DNA of 64,000 nt, from positions 496,001 through 560,000 of the forward strand of contig JAHDVF020000581.1 of NCBI GenBank assembly GCA_022606425.2. The letters run 5' to 3'. Below the pieces are notes generated by a model. That model saw only the letters and a list, made by a program, of their open reading frames with translations. It made no database searches and was not told where the DNA came from. The stretch comes from Lepidostoma basale (lineage: Eukaryota; Arthropoda; Insecta; Trichoptera; Lepidostomatidae). Both the position numbers and the translations under genes were made by a program. Below, one piece after another: positions 21,968 to 31,294 of this stretch. Position 1 is the first letter of the stretch. Each line of letters opens with the position of its first letter.

Positions 21968-22404
21968 TTAAAAACGTGATAAATTTATTGCATTATTCAG
22001 CTCTATACGGTTATTAAAACTTCGTAAACAAATAAAGTTGTGTAAAAATTTACGCCTCTAGAGAGCTTAAGTTACAGTGTTTCCAAAAAAGTTGTTAGAA
22101 GATTTATATGCAAGTACGCCCCAAAAGCATTCCCACACTTTAAAATGTTGTATTCCTTACACTAAGGTAGGCCTAAATTATAATAAAGAATGGAAAGCTT
22201 CTTGCTTGAATACTTTACCGTCACCACCCTCCACCCAAGATGAACGCTTCTCCTGAGTCCTTCAGTGACTCCCTGGGGGGATGTTACCAGTATTAGCTTT
22301 CTTAACATTTTCTTATCTTTCAAAAAATATACAAAACACCAGGAATATACCCAGATAGGTCAATGATCCCTGATTTAATGAAAATTACATTTATTATAAT
22401 TTTT

Positions 22405-22546
22405 TGGCGTTAACGCTGTGAAATTCCATAATGACGAATTAATAAAATCACGGTTGTTTTCCACATTTTGAGTCGAAGGTTTTACAACAATTACATGAAA
22501 CTTCTAGAAAACATACGTTATCATTCGTATTATTTATACTGTTTAT
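22405..22546. repeat. Foldback fragments
   Basis: GTTAACGCTGTGAAATTCCA plus TGACGAATT matches the termini of the 20.5 kb family. ACTTCTAGAAAACATACG matches the arms of the 45.9 kb family. Confidence 0.5.
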
Positions 22547-22865
22547 ACTTATATACAGAGAGCCAAAGCCAATAGAGAGCTGTTGTCGAGTGTGAAAATT
22601 AGAAAGGTCTCATATTTGGGTCATGTGATAAGGGGAGAAAAATACCACCTCCTTCGACTGAAATTAATGGGTAAAGTGGAGGGACATCGGAAAGTTGGTA
22701 AAAGGCAGCTGTCCTGGCTGCGGAACATCAAAGAGTGGATAGGAATAACAAGAGTTCAGAACCTGTTCAAAGTGGCGCAGGATAGAGATGCCTTTACTGC
22801 AGTGATCGCCAACGTTGGGGGAACTGACACGGCACCAAAAGAAGATAAAGAAGATACTTCTTTGC
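22547..22865 (+). mobile_element. RTE-type fragment, family E
   Basis: Encodes KIRKVSYLGHVIRGEKYHLL, GKRQLSWLRNIKEWIG, KVAQDRDAFTAVIANVGGTD. ATACTGTTTAT lies at 22536-22546 and 22866-22876 (11-bp duplication). The tail is a decayed (GAAGAT) run. Confidence 0.85.
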
Positions 22866-22944
22866 ATACTGTTTATTTAAAAAATCTATTTAAAAAATGG
22901 CGTATAATTCTAAGAAGACACAATTTTTACTTATTTATTGTTCA

Positions 22945-23165
22945 ACAATGATGTAAAACTTCTTATTAAATTATTATATTAATGAAAACGTCTGTTTTCT
23001 AGAAGTATTATTATAGTTTATTGGAATGAACCTTACTTACTAACCTTACTAAGGCTTAACGAGAATCAAGCGAGTTGTTGTTGTAACATGTCATTTCATA
23101 TAAAATATAATAAACTCTCTAGAAAAAAAGGCCTTTTTCATTTGTATCAATTAACAAATTCTACT
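22945..23165. repeat. Foldback MITE copy
   Basis: Left arm TCTGTTTTCTAGAAG...ATTGGAATGA and right arm TTCATATAAAATATAATAAA, then CTCTCTAGAAAA, are inverted. Related to 45915-46085. Confidence 0.65.
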
Positions 23166-23450
23166 ATTTTATTATTACTAAATATTTAAATAATGAAAAT
23201 TAAAAATTATAGTAAATAATCTTTTCAAAATGTACATTTTTTTGTTATAATCCACTGATGCTTGTGTATTCGACCGGTTTCGGCATCTCGCTGCCACCTT
23301 CTGGTAGATATATAATATTAAATTAAATATAAAGTTTTTTTTAAAACTGTTTTACTGGCAACCAACCAAAGTAACCATGAAGGACTCAGATAATGTTCAC
23401 AAATTCCGCAATCAATGTATAGTGTATGTCCGGTTTCATTTTTAAGTTAT
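23166..23450. other. Flank of full-length RTE with a foldback apex
   Basis: Bases 23255-23300 carry CCACTGATGC, CCGGTTTCGGC and GCTGCCACC in apex-like order. No gene. Confidence 0.4.
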
Positions 23451-23543
23451 TAATCTTTTTCGTGTTATCCTGTAAAATTTTGCACGTTTTTTAACAATCT
23501 TACGTGATAGAAAAATCTTTGACAGATTTGATAAACACAAAAA

Positions 23544-23647
23544 TACAAAATGGCGCCGAAGGCGCATGCGCTCTTGCAGAAAGTGTCAAGCTTCCTACAA
23601 AATGGCGCCTAAGGCGCATGCGCTCTTGCAGAAAGTGTCGATCTTCC
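23544..23647 (+). promoter_or_regulatory. 52-bp tandem duplication in RTE 5' UTR
   Basis: Two units (23544-23595, 23596-23647) each carry AAAATGGCGCC and GGCGCATGCGC. The first resembles the YY1-type ATGGCG site, the second the NRF-1 palindrome GCGCATGCGC. Its position upstream of the coding region fits an internal promoter built from monomers. Activity is inference. Confidence 0.6.
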
Positions 23648-24067
23648 TCTATGGTTTTATAGAGTCCACAGAAAAAGCAGCTGTTTCCGTTTTCTCCCTT
23701 TTCAACCTGTCAAATAGGATCGCGTGGGTGCCTACCTGTTTGTATGGATTATTTTGACTAATTTTTTCTTTTAAATATTTGACTTAGTGATATTGTGTCA
23801 TGTGAGACAGTGTCTGTATCCGGATAGCCGTCATCCAACAACTCTGCTCTGCCTGCTTGCAAGCCATCAAAATGCTATACGGGCTCAACTAAGAACTCTA
23901 AGTTATCCTATTTTTATTTTGAAATTTTAGTGATATTAAGTTAATTTTGTAATATATTATATAATGAATAGTGTAATATATTGTAATAGTTTAATTTAGT
24001 TTAATATTGTTTAGGTTAGTTGATGTGGATTGTAAAATGTAATTAATGTTAAGGTAGATTTTAGTGG

Positions 24068-24883
24068 TTGTGGGAAATGCTTAGAGACGGCGATGAGGTC
24101 CGCCACCCATCACGTTGCATTTTCCGCGGGGGCGAACAGAGGAGAGTGGAGTGCCGCATTGGTACTTGGAATATTAGAGGAGGTATGGAAGGGAAGTTAA
24201 GTGAGATGTGCGATGAATTTAATAACAAGTGTTTGGATATTTTGTGTGTGACTGAATGCATGGTTAAAGAGTGCGGATCTAGAGAGCATGATAATAAGTT
24301 CATCTTATGGTCAGGGGTATCACAAGAACAAAGGGGAGGTCAGGGTGTGGCAGCGATTCTAGCTCCAAGGATGGTAGAATGTATGAAAGGATACGAATGT
24401 ATAAGTCCTAGACTGATGTGGATCCGCTTCAAAATTGGATTGACAAGAGTATTACTCATAATTGGGTATGCTCCTGTTAATAGCGAAGATGAAGCTGTGA
24501 AAGATGAGTTCTGGGATAGTGTAAACGAGATAGCAGCGAGTAAGAACGTGAACGAAAGAATTATTTTAGCAGGAGATTTGAATGGATGGGTAGGAATCCA
24601 AAGGACTGGTTATGAAGAATGTCTCGGTAAGTATGGTGATAGTAGGACGAACGATAATGGAAGGAGAGTGCTTGGTGTATGCCTGGAGTGGAGCCTCTTT
24701 GTGTCAAACACGATGTTTGATCATAAGAGGATCCATCAGTATACATGGGAGAGAGGGAATGAAAGGACGACTATCGATTACGTCATCGTTGACTCTAGAT
24801 TACGGACGGACACTGTAGATACCAGAGTGTTCAGAGGGGCCGAACTCGGAACTGACCATTTTTTGTGTGACCGCCAACAGTGA
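24068..24883 (+). CDS. RTE endonuclease part of polyprotein
   Basis: 271 codons. Apurinic/apyrimidinic-like endonuclease that nicks target DNA for target-primed reverse transcription. Motifs in order: GTWNIRG (catalytic Asn near 35), VTEC (Glu 63), AGDLNGWVG (Asp 170, Asn 172), NGRRVL, RTTIDYVIVD (Asp 237) and ELGTDHF (Asp 263, His 264). The start is the first ATG in the open stretch; an ATG at 24077 is an alternative. The frame ends with CDRQQ-stop because a 14-bp insertion at 24867-24880, partly repeating GTGACCGCC, shifts it out of the RT frame. Without it, both parts would be a single protein of about 1000 residues. Confidence 0.9.
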   Translation: MWEMLRDGDEVRHPSRCIFRGGEQRRVECRIGTWNIRGGMEGKLSEMCDEFNNKCLDILCVTECMVKECGSREHDNKFILWSGVSQEQRGGQGVAAILAPRMVECMKGYECISPRLMWIRFKIGLTRVLLIIGYAPVNSEDEAVKDEFWDSVNEIAASKNVNERIILAGDLNGWVGIQRTGYEECLGKYGDSRTNDNGRRVLGVCLEWSLFVSNTMFDHKRIHQYTWERGNERTTIDYVIVDSRLRTDTVDTRVFRGAELGTDHFLCDRQQ

Positions 24884-27093
24884 CCGCCCCGTCTAGAGTT
24901 AAAATAGAAAAACTCCAAATCGATGACGTAAAAGAGAGTTATATGACGAAAGTGAATGAGAGGCTGAGTGGTCGAGAATCTGAATTTATAAGTATAGACG
25001 AGATCTGGAACAAATTGAAAGAAAGTCTATGTGAAACAGCGAAAGAGGTATGTGGTACATGTGTGCAAGGAAGAAGGAATGGAGATGCTTGGTGGGATGA
25101 CTATGTAAAAATTCTGGTCAAAGAAAAGAAGGATGCATGGTTAAATATGATATCTGTGGATAAAAGAGATTGCGAGAAATATAAAAGAGCAAAAGAAGCA
25201 TACAAAGTTTGTAAGATGAATGTCAAGTTGAAAGTGAGAGAGAAAAAGGATAAACTGAAGGAGGAAGACGGTCTCAAGATGACGAGTCACTTTCAGAGCA
25301 ACATAAAAATGTTCTGGAAGGAAGTCAAAAAGGCCCGGAATCCTCCCGAAAATGGTTGTGCGAAAGCAATTTTGAGTTGTGAGGGAAGAATGATTACTGA
25401 TTTTGACAGTATACAAGGAAGATGGATGGAATACTTTAAAGATGTATATGGCAGTGAAATGACTGAGAGTTCAATGAGAAGGAGCGTTACAAATGTGAGT
25501 TGTACGAATAGCGAAAGAGATATGACAGAAATAAGTTTGAACGAAATAGTAAAATCTGTAAGCTGTATGAAAGGTGGAAAAGCTGTTGGTTATGATTGTG
25601 TCGCTTTGGAGTTTATTAAAAACGGTGGGCCGGTTGTTGCAGCGTGGTTATACAGACTCTTTAACCAGTGTTTAGAGGAGGGATATACGCCGCTTGACTG
25701 GAGGAGGGCTGTTATCATGCCTCTGTATAAGGGAAAGGGGTCTCGTATGGACTGCGGAAATCACCGGGCAATAAGTCTGTTAAGCGCCGTTGGTAAACTC
25801 TACGGCCGAATTTTAATAGAAAGAGTAAAAAAGACGACGACTGAAAGAGTATGGGATGTTCAAGGCGCTTTTATGACCGGAAGAGGATGTATGGATCAGA
25901 TTTTTGCACTTCGAACGCTTGCGGAGAAGTTTATGGCCAAAAACCGTAAGCTTTTCTGTGCGTTTGTCGATTTGCAAAAAGCCTATGATCGAGTGAACAG
26001 AGATAAACTGTGGTCAATCTTGTCCGAATACGGAGTGAGGACAAAACTGATACGGGCGGTTGCTTCTCTCTACGAAGGGAGCACTGCCAGTGTTAGGGTA
26101 AATGGAGACATCACGCCTTGGTTTGATATCACGAAGGGTGTTAAGCAGGGCTGCGTGATGTCTCCATGGTTGTTCAATCTGTATATGGACAAGTGTATGA
26201 AAGAACTTAAAGGTATAAATGCTGGTGCTAAGATGAGTGATTTATCTGTAAACTGTCTGCTTTACGCGGACGATGCCGTTCTCGTTGCGGATAGTGCGGA
26301 CGAATTACAAATCTTGGTGTCGAGAATGAATGAGGTATGCAAGTCAAATGATTTAATGATGAATGTCGGAAAGTCAAAGGTGATGGTTTTCGAAAGGGAA
26401 GAGCAAATGACAGTTTGTAATATAAGTGTGAACGAAGAGACCTTGGAACAGGTGAGGGAATTTGTGTATTTAGGTAGTATGTTCACAGCAGATGCCCGAA
26501 CGGATAGTGACGTCGAAAGAAGGGTTGGTGCGGGTAACAAAGTGAATGGAGCTTTAAAAATAGTTATTGGAAACAAGAATTTATCAATGAAAGCGAAAAC
26601 GGCCGTTCACAATGGAGTTCTGGTCCCAACCTTAATGTATGGAAGCGAAGCATGGAACTGGCAAAAGAAGGATGAGAGTAGAATAAATGCGGTAGAGATG
26701 AGGTCCCTAAGACGTATGTGTGGTAGAACGATATACGACAGAATCTCAAATGCTGATATAAGAAAGGAATGTAGAGCGGAAGAAGGTATTATGAACAAAA
26801 TTATGAAAGGATCGCTGCGTTGGTTCGGACATATGGAACGCATGGATGGAGAAAGAATGGTTAAGAAAGTATACGTTAATGATGTAAATGGGGTACGAAG
26901 TCGAGGCAGACCGAGGAAAACATGGCATGACCAAATTAATCAAATTTTAAAGGTTGGTCATGTTAGAAGTCGGAGGAATCGACGTGCGTGTATGACTCGT
27001 TGTATGAATGTGGAGGAAGCTAGAGAGGTTTGCCAGGATAGAGTAGTGTGGCGGTCCATTCTCTCTGCCTACCCCTGCGGGGAAACGGCGTGA
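24880..27093 (+). CDS. RTE reverse transcriptase part of polyprotein
   Basis: 737 codons with no internal stop. RT fingers/palm motifs: WRRAVIMPLYKGKG (near 274), NHRAISLLSAVGKLYGRIL (294), QGAFMTGRGCMDQIF (328), FVDLQKAYDRV (362, catalytic Asp 364), GVKQGCVMSP (420), LLYADDAVLVA (YADD at 462-465), GKSKVMVF. The C-terminal domain has [50 protein letters not shown] and ends SAYPCGETA. The GTG at 24880 is only where the open stretch begins; the natural start is the endonuclease ATG. The protein would copy the element's RNA at the nicked target. All catalytic residues are present. Confidence 0.93.
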   Translation: MTAPSRVKIEKLQIDDVKESYMTKVNERLSGRESEFISIDEIWNKLKESLCETAKEVCGTCVQGRRNGDAWWDDYVKILVKEKKDAWLNMISVDKRDCEKYKRAKEAYKVCKMNVKLKVREKKDKLKEEDGLKMTSHFQSNIKMFWKEVKKARNPPENGCAKAILSCEGRMITDFDSIQGRWMEYFKDVYGSEMTESSMRRSVTNVSCTNSERDMTEISLNEIVKSVSCMKGGKAVGYDCVALEFIKNGGPVVAAWLYRLFNQCLEEGYTPLDWRRAVIMPLYKGKGSRMDCGNHRAISLLSAVGKLYGRILIERVKKTTTERVWDVQGAFMTGRGCMDQIFALRTLAEKFMAKNRKLFCAFVDLQKAYDRVNRDKLWSILSEYGVRTKLIRAVASLYEGSTASVRVNGDITPWFDITKGVKQGCVMSPWLFNLYMDKCMKELKGINAGAKMSDLSVNCLLYADDAVLVADSADELQILVSRMNEVCKSNDLMMNVGKSKVMVFEREEQMTVCNISVNEETLEQVREFVYLGSMFTADARTDSDVERRVGAGNKVNGALKIVIGNKNLSMKAKTAVHNGVLVPTLMYGSEAWNWQKKDESRINAVEMRSLRRMCGRTIYDRISNADIRKECRAEEGIMNKIMKGSLRWFGHMERMDGERMVKKVYVNDVNGVRSRGRPRKTWHDQINQILKVGHVRSRRNRRACMTRCMNVEEAREVCQDRVVWRSILSAYPCGETA
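27067..27089 (+). ncRNA. 3'-terminal hairpin of RTE RNA (UGCG/UUCG loop)
   Basis: GCC pairs with GGC outside and CCC with GGG inside around a UGCG loop. The element codes straight through it (AYPCGETA). Family B copies have UUCG instead, changing Cys to Phe. The non-autonomous copies keep it too. A role as RT recognition site is inference. Confidence 0.6.
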
Positions 27094-27278
27094 TGGTTTT
27101 GTTGTTGTTGTTGTAATCTTTTTCTTGTTGTTAAATTTCTTCTTTGTGTGTTTTTTGCATATTTGCTTTTTTAGATTTTTTTTCATTATAAATTTAACTA
27201 TTGTGTATTTAAAAATGCCATATACTAGTTGAAAGAAAAATGATTTTTTTTATAACTAAACAAAGAAGTATATTCTTC

Positions 27279-27495
27279 TTCTTAAAATGCCCTGTCAGGT
27301 CCCCCCGACGTTGGCGATCACTCTGGTAAACTCTTCCCTATCCTGCGCGGTCCGGAATAGCTCCTCCACACTTCCGATTCCCGTCCATTCCCTCACATTG
27401 TGCAGCCAAGAGATTGATTTCTCTCCATAGTGATTTCCTGGGAAAATATATAACCAGATAAGTGGTTTCCCGTTGCCTTCTCTGGTATATGAAAA
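27279..27495 (-). mobile_element. RTE family E 3' end with GGCAACGGG box
   Basis: The reverse strand encodes LHNVREWTGIGSVEELFRTA, then QDREEFTRVIANVGGT, preceded directly by AGAAGGCAACGGGAAACCAC. The second part is shared with 30520-30580, so this looks like a SINE-like derivative of family E. Confidence 0.75.
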
Positions 27496-28175
27496 AAAAA
27501 TAACAACATTAATTTTTTTTACCAAATATTTGATTAGGATGACGACAAATGAAACGAAAAAGGCGCTTTAATTTATTTGAAAATGGAACTTACCTTTTCA
27601 TTAATTAGAATTTTATTCACAATCTCATGTGCCGGTTCCAGTATAAGGTAGAATAGAAAGTTTTGTTTTTCTGAAGTACATATTTACACGAAACATTTCA
27701 ACTAGATTGAAATGAACCCCAAAATTGAATCCCTTGAAAATAATAATTGAGGTAAATTTATTTGCGGGAAAATTTAACTCTAATGAACATGGAAATTTAT
27801 TAGCTCGTTTCACGAGAACATGTTGAGGGATCCTTTGAAGTATTACAACACTGTTATCTGTTTGGGGAAATGTTACCATTCGGGGGTTCTTAGAAATTCT
27901 CAGCAAGTCTTACAAAGTCTACGGAATTATTTAAAGTTACATTTAAAAATACGGCCCGAATTTTGAATTTCATCGGCTGTAAACGATTTTAACCCAACGG
28001 AGGTGATCGTTGCAAAAACGATGGAAAAACGCGAAGTTTGAAAATCACGTACAACATTTATGAAACAAAATCATTGGTCATCAATTTCACGTAATTTATA
28101 AGTCTATATAAGATATTGTACCTATTTTGGAAATAGTGATTTCAGTTTGACTGGAACATAATTGATATTGTAATT
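27496..28175. other. No gene recognised
   Basis: AT-rich. Bases 27940-28060 have more balanced composition (CGGCTGTAAACGATTTTAAC) and no relative in the window. Confidence 0.4.
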
Positions 28176-28185
28176 AATGATATAA

Positions 28186-29086
28186 TGTAATGCAGAGCGG
28201 AAGAGAAAGTATTATGAGCAAAGTTATGAAAATATCACTGTGTTGGTTTGGACACATGGAACGCATGGATGAAGAAATAATGGTTAAGAAAGTATACGTT
28301 AACGGTGTGAATGGAGCCCGGAGTTGTCGGAAATTGAGGAAAAATGGCATCTTCTTCTTCGCGTGCCGTATCAGGTCCCCTGACGTTGGCAATCACTCCG
28401 GCGAAGGCTTCTCTATCTTGCGCAACCCGGAACAGCTCCCCCACATGTCTCATCCCGGTCCAGTCTCTTATGTTGCACAGCCAAGACGTTTGCCTTCTAT
28501 CAGGACCACGCTGTCCCTCAATTTTTCCCATCAGTATTAGTTGGAGCAAACTGTATTTATCTCCCCGCAGAATGTGACCCAGATATGAAACCCTCAAAAC
28601 CTCCAAATGGCTGACGAAATCTGTCCACGGTATGCAAAGCATTCTCCTGTGCAACCACATCTTGAATGCTTCCAACCGGTTCACAGTGTGCACTTTCAGG
28701 GTCTAAGTCTCCGAGCCATAGAGTAATACAGACTAGACATAGCACTTCAACATTCTCTGCCTTAGTTTCAAGTTTAAGTTGTCATTGCAGAATATTGATC
28801 TCATTTTGTTGAATGAGCTACTGAGGGCTGCTTTGATCCTGCACCTCACTTCCATATCTGGGTCCATAGACGATATAATCATACTGCCCATGTACTTGGC
28901 ATGATCAAATGAATCAAATTTTAAGGGTCGGCCATGCTAGAAGTCGGAAGAATCGACGTACGTGTTTGACTCGCTATATGAATATGGAGGAAACTAGAGA
29001 GTTATGTCAGGATCGAGTTGTGTGGCGGTCTATTCTCTCTGCCTACCCGTACGGGAGATGGCGTGATGGTTTGTTGTTGTTGTATC
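28186..29086 (+). mobile_element. RTE family A fragment split by a nested element
   Basis: AATGATATAA at 28176-28185 and 29087-29096 is a 10-bp target duplication. The two parts (28186-28350, 28897-29086) join exactly at TGGCAT and match 26773-27113 of the full copy (FGHMERMDEEIMVKKVYV..., [20 protein letters not shown]). Tail (GTT)n. Confidence 0.93.
28351..28896 (-). mobile_element. RTE family E element nested in family A
   Basis: Flanked by TGGCAT at 28345-28350 and 28897-28902. The reverse strand encodes VNRLEAFKMWLHRRMLCIPW, VSYLGHILRGDKYSLLQLIL and ELFRVAQDREAFAGVIANVR, and ends in GAAGAAGAAG. This is the clearest older/younger pair in the window. Confidence 0.94.
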
Positions 29087-29215
29087 AATGATATAAAACT
29101 CCAAATTAAATTTTCTGTTTTCTAAAAGTTTAATTTTATTTAATGAGAATGATATCGGATAATTCGTAAGGTGAAACATGTCAAAAATACAATAAAACTT
29201 CTATAAAACATACGT
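29087..29215. repeat. Foldback MITE copy
   Basis: GATATAAAACTCCA, TCTGTTTTCTAAAAGTTTAA and ATAAAACTTCTATAAAACAT are partial arms of the 45.9 kb family. The preceding RTE is inserted in it. Confidence 0.55.
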
Positions 29216-29324
29216 TATACAAAATTAAAGACATTTAAGTAATCTTACAAAGCACGCCACTGCCCCCTATCCATTGCCACTCTCATCTATTCACGTCCAG
29301 CAATATTTACACTCGGCCAGAGAA

Positions 29325-29775
29325 TGATCAAATGCTATGTGTGGTATGTTTTATTGTATGGATGTGAAACGTGGACCTTGAAAGTCAACTCAATGAACAG
29401 GCTGGAAGCATTTGAAATGTCGCCAAATGCTCAGAATTCCCTGGACAGACATGGTTACCAATACCGAAGTCCTGAGGCGAGTTAGAGTTGACAGGGATCT
29501 GTTGTCAACTATCAAGGTTCGGAAGATTTCACATGGGTCATGTGCTGCGTGGGGAGAAGTACCACCTTCTCTAACTGATATTGCAGGGAAAAATTGAGGA
29601 CGCCGAGAGCCCGGTAGGAGACAGATGTCCTGGCTGCAAAACGTGAGGGAGTGGACCGGCATCCGAATAGTGGGGGAGCTGTTCCGAGCGACGCAGGACA
29701 GGTACAGGTTCGCCGAGGTGATCGCCAACGTTGGGGAGACCCGACAAGGCATTTGAAGAAGAAGAAGAATATTTA
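29325..29775 (+). mobile_element. RTE-type fragment, family E
   Basis: Encodes MIKCYVWYVLLYGCETWTLK, NSMNRLEAFEM, RQMLRIPWTDMVTNTEVLRR, QMSWLQNVREWTGI and ELFRATQDRYRFAEVIANVG, with frameshifts. Tail GAAGAAGAAGAA. Confidence 0.88.
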
Positions 29776-29793
29776 CAAATGAACTAAATAAGT

Positions 29794-30289
29794 CGCAAAC
29801 GAAAACCTACCGGTGTTCTTCTACCGACCCTTATGTATGGAAGCGAAGCATGGAACTGGCAAAAGAAGGATTAAAGTAGAATACATGCAGTAGAAATGAG
29901 ATCTCTTAGACAAATGTGTGCATACTCCGTGTATGATAGAGTGTCGAATGAAAATATAAGAAGTGAATGCGGTGCGAATGATGGTGTTATGAACAAAATA
30001 ATGAAAGGATCATTAAGATGGTTTGGACATATGGAAAGAATGAATGAAGAAAGAATGGTAAAAAAATTATATGTTTACGATGTAAATGGAACCAGAAATA
30101 GAGGAAGACCGAGGAAAACGTGGCAAATAAATCAAATATTGAATGTCGGCCATGTGAGGAGTCAGAGAAATCGACGCGCGTGCATGACACGATGTATGAA
30201 TGTTGAGGAAGCGAGAGAAATATGTCAGGAAAGAAAAGTGTGCCAGTCCATTCTATCTGCCCACCCCTTCGGGGAGAATTAGTTAGTTT
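29794..30289 (+). mobile_element. RTE-type 3' fragment, family B
   Basis: AACTAAATAAGT at 29782-29793 and 30290-30301 is a 12-bp target duplication. Open frame MRSLRQMCAYSVYDRVSNEN to SAHPFGEN. The terminal GACGGCGTGATGG is deleted, so the tail follows GGGGAGAA directly. Confidence 0.92.
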
Positions 30290-30389
30290 AACTAAATAAG
30301 TTTCAAAAAATGTTTGAAAATAGATTACGCAGGGTTTATACATTTTTGTTTTGAATAATATTAAAATTTGTTATAAAGACATATAATAA

Positions 30390-30665
30390 ATAGCGGTCCT
30401 CGTGATCCCAGGCCCGGTTCATGTGATTACTGACCTTGCCATCAAGGTCATTGCTGACAGGGAGAGGGCGTTCTGAGTATCTTCGGCGCCACAAAAATGA
30501 GACCTACCAGCTAAGATAAGGTAACCCTTACAGAAAATCCCTGGAAAAGGCAACGGGAAACCGCTATCATACATAGGAATCTCTGTGGTGAGAAAATATT
30601 CGCCACAGTGTTCGTCAATGTTGGCAGACCTGACACGGCACTATTAGAAGAAGAAGAAAAAAAAT
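30390..30665 (+). mobile_element. SINE-like RTE derivative with family E 3' end
   Basis: The 5' part has no RT coding. It includes GGAAAAGGCAACGGGAAACC, then a 3' part (GTTCGTCAATGTTGGCAGAC, CTGACACGGCA) shared with family E, and a GAAGAAGAAG tail. Confidence 0.7.
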
Positions 30666-30954
30666 AAATGGTATTTTTTTTTTGCAAACATTAAAAAGTA
30701 TTTTCAAATTATCGTATATATTTTACAAGAGTTTCTTTGGGCGCATCAGTAAGGGAGGTGGGCTATCTAGGGTTAAAAGAAAACATTCATTGGGGAGCAA
30801 AAAACAACTATTTTTAAAAGCAATTTCAGAGTAACACTTCTTAAAAATCAATTCCGTGGGAAAAAAAATTTAAACTTTCGAGGAATGTTCTGGAATATTT
30901 TACAAATTCCAGGAAAATTAACTAAAGTTGACAATATTTTATAAATATACACGG

Positions 30955-31285
30955 CTGTAAGCCTCTTAAGAAGAACAAACCAGTCAATCAGAATATCGAG
31001 GCAAGACTCTCGCCCAATATGCTCTCAGAGTGTTAAAATATTTTGGACACATAGCATAGAGAGATCAGAACCACCTTGAAAAGCTCATCATCATGGGAAA
31101 AGTGGAGGGATGGCTACCACAAGGACGACCACCGAGGCGTTGGTCCGTTCAAATCAGGGGTCTGACTGGTCTCTCATTAGCTGCAGCATGGATTCTGACG
31201 AGTGACAGGAGCGCATGGCGTACCATGGTCAATGGTTTACAGGATGGACACGACCCTCAATTATGAGGAATACGACTGAAAAGCT
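30955..31285 (+). mobile_element. RTE-type fragment, family G
   Basis: Encodes LKYFGHIA-like, QNHLEKLIIMGKVEGWLPQG, RPPRRWSVQIRGLTGLSLAA, then WRTMVNGLQDGHDPQL. A distinct C-terminal type (LTG...W..V) of RTE/CR1-like retroelements. The upstream part is lost. Confidence 0.8.
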
Positions 31286-31294
31286 AAGCCTCTT

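Larger units (their letters stand above)
23462..27113 (+). mobile_element. Near full-length RTE-type retrotransposon (family A)
   Basis: A 3.65-kb element bounded by TAATCTTTTTC at 23451-23461 and 27114-27124 (11-bp target duplication). Layout: ~600-bp 5' UTR with a 52-bp tandem duplication, an apurinic-like endonuclease, reverse transcriptase, a C-terminal RWFGH / RGRPRKTW domain, a stop 20 bases before the end, and a (GTT)n tail. The short 3' end with a microsatellite tail and single EN-RT frame fit the RTE clade. The only damage seen is a frame break at the EN/RT junction. It is the reference copy for family A fragments at 296, 15433, 28186 and 35122. Confidence 0.93.

Noticed and set aside
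24880..24882. GTG as the natural start of a separate RT protein
   Set aside because: Endonuclease and RT of this type of element are normally one protein, and a 14-bp duplication-like insertion explains the frame change better than a GTG start in an insect.
26262..26943. Several reverse-strand frames inside the RTE RT region
   Set aside because: Antisense shadows of the RT coding sequence; they recur wherever the RTE recurs.
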